Source of the DNA: Ophiocordyceps camponoti-saundersi (nom. inval.) | Lineage: Eukaryota > Ascomycota > Sordariomycetes > Hypocreales > Ophiocordycipitaceae | DNA: 12,820 nt | Assembly (NCBI GenBank): GCA_003339415.1 | Contig: PDHQ01000651.1 | Span: forward strand, 1 to 12,820 | Direction of reading: 5' to 3' | Position numbers and translations under genes: made by a program | The notes under the pieces: model-generated | Seen by the model: only the letters and a program-made list of their open reading frames with translations | Databases searched by the model: none | What the model was told of the DNA's origin: nothing | Part shown: in pieces, positions 9,510-12,820 of the stretch | Numbering within the stretch: position 1 is the stretch's first letter | Layout: each line of letters opens with the position of its first letter

Positions 9510-10286
9510 TAGCCCTCCTTTAGCAGTAGTCGAGCGTCTTAAGATCTTAGTCTCTCTTAAGCTAGATAGTTAGTTTAAATCTAGCGTAAGGCACTAGTAT
9601 TTTTACCGTAAAGCCTAGACTAGGTTATACCCTTAAAATATACTTATTCTAACTAAGCTAGGGCGACTAATAGTCTTAAATAGTCTCTAGCCGGTACCGT
9701 TAATTTTATTAAAACTACTACTCGCTAGAACTAATCCTATACTTATAAGTTTACTATAACCGTTTATATTATTAATCTAAAAACTAATTTGCGAATTATA
9801 GCGGTACTAAGTAGGCGTCTAAGAATAACGGAGCTAGAGCCTCTTTATAGGGAATTATACCCTAAGCATTTATCTAGTAGATATAGCACTACCTAGCACC
9901 GATTTACGAACTATCTTTATCGTAAATATCTCTTACCTATATAATTAGGCTAACCGCCTCTTCGGCGAATAAGAAACCTACTCTTCTTATCTTATATCGC
10001 CTAAGCTACGGAATACTAGCCGATATAAACTATAGCCTCTCGCTACTAACTAGCTAACTATCGTAACGTAATATATTTCTACTTTTCTATAAACGCTATC
10101 TTATAACTAGCTTATAGTTATTCCTAAAAGCGTAAGTATAGATAACTTACGATAAAGTCCTTTTTAAGAGCGATATTTAGAGCTTATACTACGCTCGGCG
10201 CTTAATATATTTTTTATAATTTACCGCTATTTTAGTTACTACCTATTTACCTTTAGATATCTTATCGGGTTTAGTTTTCTTTATAG
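9510..10286 (+). pseudogene. Decayed coding block, first part, unknown product
   Basis: Plus strand, register 0 mod 3, open into the right arm of the inverted repeat upstream. About 26 RIP-type stops lie in 255 codons. The clearest part has no stop: TNLRIIAVLSRRLRITELEP and YRELYPKHLSSRYSTT, near 9785-9895. Later pieces include HRFTNYLYRKYLLPI and YRNVIYFYFSINAIL. The register ends at the G run at 10286-10300, after which a different register becomes coherent. Mostly basic and hydrophobic, with no motif recognised. Stops are frequent before 9700, so the true start is unknown. Confidence 0.4.
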
Positions 10287-10300
10287 GGGGGGGGGGGGGG
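10286..10300. repeat. 15-G homopolymer
   Basis: This is an uninterrupted run of 15 G. The coherent plus-strand register is 0 mod 3 before it and 2 mod 3 after it, so a length of 13 or 16 would keep a single frame. The run lacks CA and TG and is therefore immune to RIP. Either the tract changed length or the assembled length is wrong. Confidence 0.85.
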
Positions 10301-10899
10301 CTAGCGGTAAAGGCCCTGCTAGAGGAACTTATTCTAATAGTTATTATAATACCCCTAGGCCTTATTACGAAGACTTTAAATATCTGCCGGCGTAAGGTTT
10401 ACTTCTAGGAAAGCTTTTAAGATACTATCTATAGAGAATATGTTATAAAGAAAAATAAATTAATAACGGCGACTAAGCATGTCTAGTATATCTAAAGACT
10501 TCTCGCCCTAGGCCTCTAGGAGACTATAGATAATAGGAGTTATAGTAAGCTATTTTTCTTACTTAAAGGCACTACGACTACTAGGTCTAGGCATAGTAAG
10601 GTAGTGCGTTAAGAATATACCGCTATTACCTCCCTAGGACTCGGGCTACGGCGAGAATATACTACGGCTACTTTAGCTTTAGAGCTACGGATCGATAGGC
10701 ACCTACTAGAAACTGCCCGATTGCCGGTCTAGCGTTTACGGGATACCACGGCCGCCGCGGCCAGAACTACCGCCTTAACCTCGTACGCTACCTTAGCTAC
10801 GGCCCGCTATAAAGCTACCGCGGCCAGATATTATAAGTTACGAAGGGTAATAGAATATATAAAAGATAGTATTATTATAAGGAAGACAAGTAAGTAAAT
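10301..10899 (+). pseudogene. Decayed coding block, second part with Ala/Thr/Arg-rich end
   Basis: Plus strand, register 2 mod 3, starting LAVKALLEELILIVIIIPLG directly after the G run. It has few stops compared with neighbouring blocks. The final 100 codons (10590-10870) have only two: LGLGLRREYTTATLALELRI, then LRDTTAAAARTTALTSYATL, then KLRRVIEYIKD. The end is a likely alpha-helical, possibly coiled-coil, basic segment, and TAA follows in the AAGT repeat. GC content is higher here and CG is well kept (GCGGCC words near 10750 and 10820). It may be the C-terminal half of the gene before the G run, or a separate gene. A helical Ala/Arg-rich tail is common in several fungal transposase and structural proteins, which is too general for a name. 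Confidence 0.45.
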
Positions 10900-10928
10900 A
10901 AGTAAGTAAGTAACTAAGTAAGTAAGAT
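10889..10928. repeat. AAGT tetranucleotide repeat
   Basis: About ten AAGT units with two imperfect ones (AAAT and AACT), followed by a short TAGTA run. The word has no CA or TG and is therefore not a RIP target. It directly follows the decayed coding block. Confidence 0.8.
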
Positions 10929-10929
10929 A

Positions 10930-11310
10930 GTATAGTATAGAGGGGTAATAAGTTTAGGTTTATGTTTTTTTCCCTAATATATAATTATATAAATTCGAGA
11001 AATAGAAAAAAATATAGAAAAAAACTATAGCGTAAAGATTCTACGTGTTCGTTTTTTTTTTATTATTTTGCTAGTTAAGCTAAAGCCCTACCTCTTAGAT
11101 AGTAGTTATAAATAGCGCTTAGTAAGGTTAATAGCTTAAGGTTCTAAGCTGCTACCTTATAGGCCTTACTAGCTCTTCTATACTCTGAGGGCAGCTAGCA
11201 GCTATTAGGTGCTAGGTGCTAACCCGTAATAGGCACCTAAGGCACACCTCCTAGCAGTAACCGTAAGGAAAATAAAATCGGATTTTTTATCTAACCCTTC
11301 TATCTTCCTA
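10930..11310. other. Non-coding spacer with T10 run and hairpin
   Basis: I see no protein-like reading in this stretch. It holds a T10 run (11052-11061) and a GC-richer part at 11150-11270 that has kept several CA and TG sites. An imperfect hairpin lies at 11195-11257. It may be unique or low-copy DNA that was less exposed to RIP. Confidence 0.45.
11195..11257. repeat. Imperfect hairpin with retained CA/TG
   Basis: The left arm contains GGTGCTAGGTGCT (11208-11220) and the right arm contains AGGCACCTAAGGCAC (11231-11245), with weaker pairing outside to GCTAGCAG/CTAGCAG-type words. The right arm is longer by a few bases. CA and TG survive in both arms, mostly as GCA and TGC. It is too weak to be called a terminator or a known RNA. 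Confidence 0.45.
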
Positions 11311-11313
11311 TTC

Positions 11314-11575
11314 TTCTTCCTTATTATCCTTATTACCCTTATCGCCCTTATTACTTCCTTATTATTATTATTACCCTTATTATCCTTATTATCCTTATCA
11401 CCCTTATTACCCTTATTACCCTTATTACCCTTATTACCCTTATTACCCTTATTACCCTTATTACCCTTATTACCCTCATCACCCTTATTACCCTTATTAC
11501 CCTTATTACCCTTATTACCCTTATTACCTTTATTACTTCCTTATTATTATTATTATATATATAAAAAAAAAAATC
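11314..11575. repeat. TTA-rich low-complexity tract enclosing the minisatellite
   Basis: Degenerate TTATTACCC, TTATCGCCC and TTATTATTA words lie before and after the regular 9-bp array. The tract ends in a TATATA run and an A11 run at 11563-11573. The pyrimidine-rich plus strand continues through the whole tract. Confidence 0.75.
11372..11540. repeat. 9-bp minisatellite, unit CCCTTATTA, about 19 units
   Basis: Tandem 9-base units run through the segment, mainly CCCTTATTA. Two places keep an unmutated form: CCTTATCACCC near 11391-11403 and CCCTCATCACCC near 11472-11483. The ancestral unit was therefore CCCTCATCA, with both CA sites changed to TA in most copies. Nine bases is a multiple of three, so the array could once have coded, for example Asp-Glu-Gly repeats on minus. 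The unit is not the telomere repeat CCCTAA. The same 20-base TTACTTCC(TTA)n motif sits at both edges (11351 and 11533). Confidence 0.9.
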
Positions 11576-11640
11576 CTCTCTTTAATAGCAGCCACCGTCG
11601 AGTAACGGTAATTAGATAGATCCTTATTCGTATTATCCGC

Positions 11641-12190
11641 TCTACGGCTTATTAGGTAAATTAAGGTAATATACTGCCTACGAAGTATAATAAAATGTCT
11701 TAGCGATTCCGCGAGACCTTACGCATAGTATATATTAAGCACTATAGCCTTCCTAAGATTTATCGCTTCGGTAATAAGCGAGTCTAGTAGTCTAACAAGT
11801 TTACCTTTATAGATAGGTATTAACCTCTCTATACTTATAATAGGCGATAACGCTAATATACCTTTTATAAGGACTTACGACGTTATATCTTCTCTAAAGG
11901 TAACTACGTAAGATACTTGAATAGCTTTCTTAGATAGGTTAACTAGATCTTTATCTACGAAATCGATAACCGTTATATCTTTATCCTTCTTACCCCTATC
12001 GATATACTTAACGAAAAAGACTATAATCTTAGCCTGCACCGGGTAGCATATCGTTATAACAAGCTAGTTATTATTAGACTTAATATAATTAAGCTTACTA
12101 AGGTTTATATTATCCGCCTTAGTAAGAATAATACTATTTAGGTTAAATAGTAGGTTAAATAGCTATAAGTATTAAGCAGGTAAGTTTATA
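11641..12190 (+). pseudogene. Small decayed coding block, unknown product
   Basis: Plus strand, register 1 mod 3. A surviving ATG at 11695 opens MS*RFRETLRIVYIKHYSLPK (the star being one RIP-type stop), and the reading continues as IYRFGNKRV, a stretch with several stops, then FSKGNYVRYLNSFLR. The best part has no stop: IDILNEKDYNLSLHRVAYRY and KLVIIRLNIIKLTKVYIIRL (11995-12120). Stops become dense after 12130. The product of about 160-180 codons would be basic. I see no signal peptide or known domain. It could be the tail of a larger gene interrupted by the minisatellite upstream. Confidence 0.45.
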
Positions 12191-12236
12191 TCTTTATTAT
12201 CCTTTAAGTAGTATATCCTTACTATCTTAACTTCCA

Positions 12237-12300
12237 CCTCTTACCTAACCTGCCTACCTAGGTAGTACCTAGGTAGATAGGTAGGCTAGGCAGGCCTTAT
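12237..12300. repeat. Palindromic CCTACCTAGGTA cluster
   Basis: CTACCTAGG and ACCTAGGTAG-type words are arranged as a near-palindrome: CCTGCCTACCT on the left (12249-12259) faces AGGTAGGCTAGGCAGG on the right (12279-12294), with a small palindrome, ACCTAGGTAG, between them. CA and TG remain at both ends. Such CCTAGGTA arrays are common low-copy features of ascomycete genomes and have no assigned function. A related word, ACCTAAGGCAC, recurs at about 11235 and 12446. Confidence 0.65.
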
Positions 12301-12560
12301 AGGTATTAATTTTTATAAAACGCAGCTTACCTAGTAGGTATCGACTTACCTTCTATCTTCCGAATAAATCACCCCTATATATCCTCTACTCTCTACCTTG
12401 CCGGATAGTACTATATATCTGCTTACCTCTCCCGCAAAGGTATACCTAAGGCACCTACCTAATATAATAGGTCTCTATATTAACACTTAGCTTATATATA
12501 GAATATAATAATATCCTTCTCTTATCTTAGTTAGTACCTACCTCTACCTCTCTTAACTAA
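12301..12560. other. Stretch without recognisable feature
   Basis: I see no coherent reading, tandem repeat or hairpin here. It has slightly more surviving CA and TG than the left half of the window. Pyrimidine-rich words (CTACCT, CTCTACC) grade into the tandem repeats on the right. Confidence 0.4.
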
Positions 12561-12565
12561 TAGTA

Positions 12566-12585
12566 TAGGGTTAGGGTAAGGTAAG
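12566..12585 (+). repeat. Short telomere-like stretch
   Basis: TAGGGTTAGGG followed by TAAGGTAAG gives about two copies of the filamentous-fungal telomere unit TTAGGG and two looser ones. A TTAGGG array has no CA or TG and would survive RIP. It is short enough to be chance. Confidence 0.35.
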
Positions 12586-12638
12586 AGACGCTATTAACTT
12601 TCTATCTTAGATAACCTACCCCTAAATACCTATCTCTG

Positions 12639-12742
12639 TTACCTCCTTAACCTCTCTATCTCCGTCACCTCTTTAACCTCTCTATCTCTATTATCTCCTT
12701 AATTCTCCTATCTCTATTACCTCTTTAACCTCTCTATCTCGA
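12639..12742. repeat. 26-bp tandem repeat, four units
   Basis: There are four units of exactly 26 bases at 12639-12664, 12665-12690, 12691-12716 and 12717-12742. Each follows the pattern T(T/C)A(C/T)CTC(C/T)TTAA-CTCTCTATCTC plus two bases. The third unit has drifted most. A degenerate partial unit precedes them (12613-12638). One unit keeps a CA (GTCACC) where the others have TA, which is direct evidence of RIP between repeat copies. The function is unknown and a period of 26 does not suit coding. Confidence 0.9.
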
Positions 12743-12820
12743 CCGACTACCTAATATAATCGTTAGCCTATATCTACCGTTTATAGTTATAATTACCCGG
12801 CACTATTAGTAAGATTATAA
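12743..12820. other. Window end without recognisable feature
   Basis: The remaining bases are RIP-like and AT-rich, and no repeat or reading stands out. Any feature here is cut by the end of the window. Confidence 0.4.

Larger units (their letters stand above)
1..12820. repeat. RIP-saturated repetitive region (whole window)
   Basis: CA and TG are almost absent on both strands, while TA and CG are abundant. In 2581-2700 I count no CA and no TG in 120 bases. This matches the known fungal RIP process, which converts C to T mainly at CpA in both strands of duplicated DNA during the sexual cycle. All frames are full of TAA and TAG, and few ATG remain. Deamination of methylated CpG would have removed CG instead, and CG is plentiful here. 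The inference is that nearly the whole window was duplicated DNA when it was mutated, so the genes listed here are decayed copies. A RIP index was not computed. Confidence 0.9.

Noticed and set aside
11372..11540. Telomere repeat array
   Set aside because: The unit is 9 bases (CCCTTATTA), not CCCTAA, and its unmutated form is CCCTCATCA.
11314..11575. CRISPR array
   Set aside because: The units are 9 bases and contiguous, without spacers, and the window is fungal in character.
12237..12300. Rho-independent terminator or riboswitch
   Set aside because: These are bacterial signals. The palindrome is made of CCTAGGTA words common in ascomycete DNA and has no T tract after it.

Overview
The window looks like repeat-derived DNA from a filamentous ascomycete (Pezizomycotina-type) genome, mutated almost to saturation by repeat-induced point mutation (RIP). 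CA and TG dinucleotides are nearly gone on both strands, TA is in great excess, and CG is common. For example, positions 2581-2700 contain no CA and no TG. TAA and TAG stops fill every frame and ATG is scarce, because ATG becomes ATA. No intact protein gene is present. I saw no tRNA, rRNA or CRISPR signal, and no reverse transcriptase, integrase or transposase motif that I could recognise.

Most of the window is a chain of coding-like blocks that keep a codon register but carry many RIP-type stops (CAA, CAG or TGG converted to TAA or TAG). From left to right: an A-rich tract and a short open stretch with a surviving ATG (30-349); a plus-strand block with an acidic segment and a 187-codon stop-free run (330-1928); a block whose strand cannot be decided by eye (1929-3700); a plus-strand block in another register (3826-5090); a further plus-strand block (5100-6180) ending near a decayed trinucleotide repeat; a low-complexity, GC-richer interval (6207-6690); a plus-strand block that opens with an acidic tract (6687-8290) and is followed by an A-rich tract (8341-8378); a block of undecided strand (8400-9235); a large inverted repeat (9273-9358 against 9388-9473); a plus-strand block split by a 15-G run (9510-10897); and a small block (11641-12190).

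The right end (10889-12820) is rich in simple and tandem repeats: an AAGT tetranucleotide run, an imperfect hairpin, a 9-bp minisatellite of about 19 units, a CCTAGGTA-type palindrome cluster, a short telomere-like stretch and four copies of a 26-bp tandem unit. This would suit a heterochromatic or subtelomeric setting, which is an inference only.

Reading frames were found by eye. RIP leaves the purine/pyrimidine pattern of codons unchanged, and that pattern shows the codon register but not the strand, so strand calls and block limits are provisional. The most informative signals are the exact footprints left by RIP: acidic tracts turned into Asn runs, parent and mutated forms side by side in the minisatellite, and biased surviving CA sites. 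The long inverted repeat and the register change at the G run are also worth attention.
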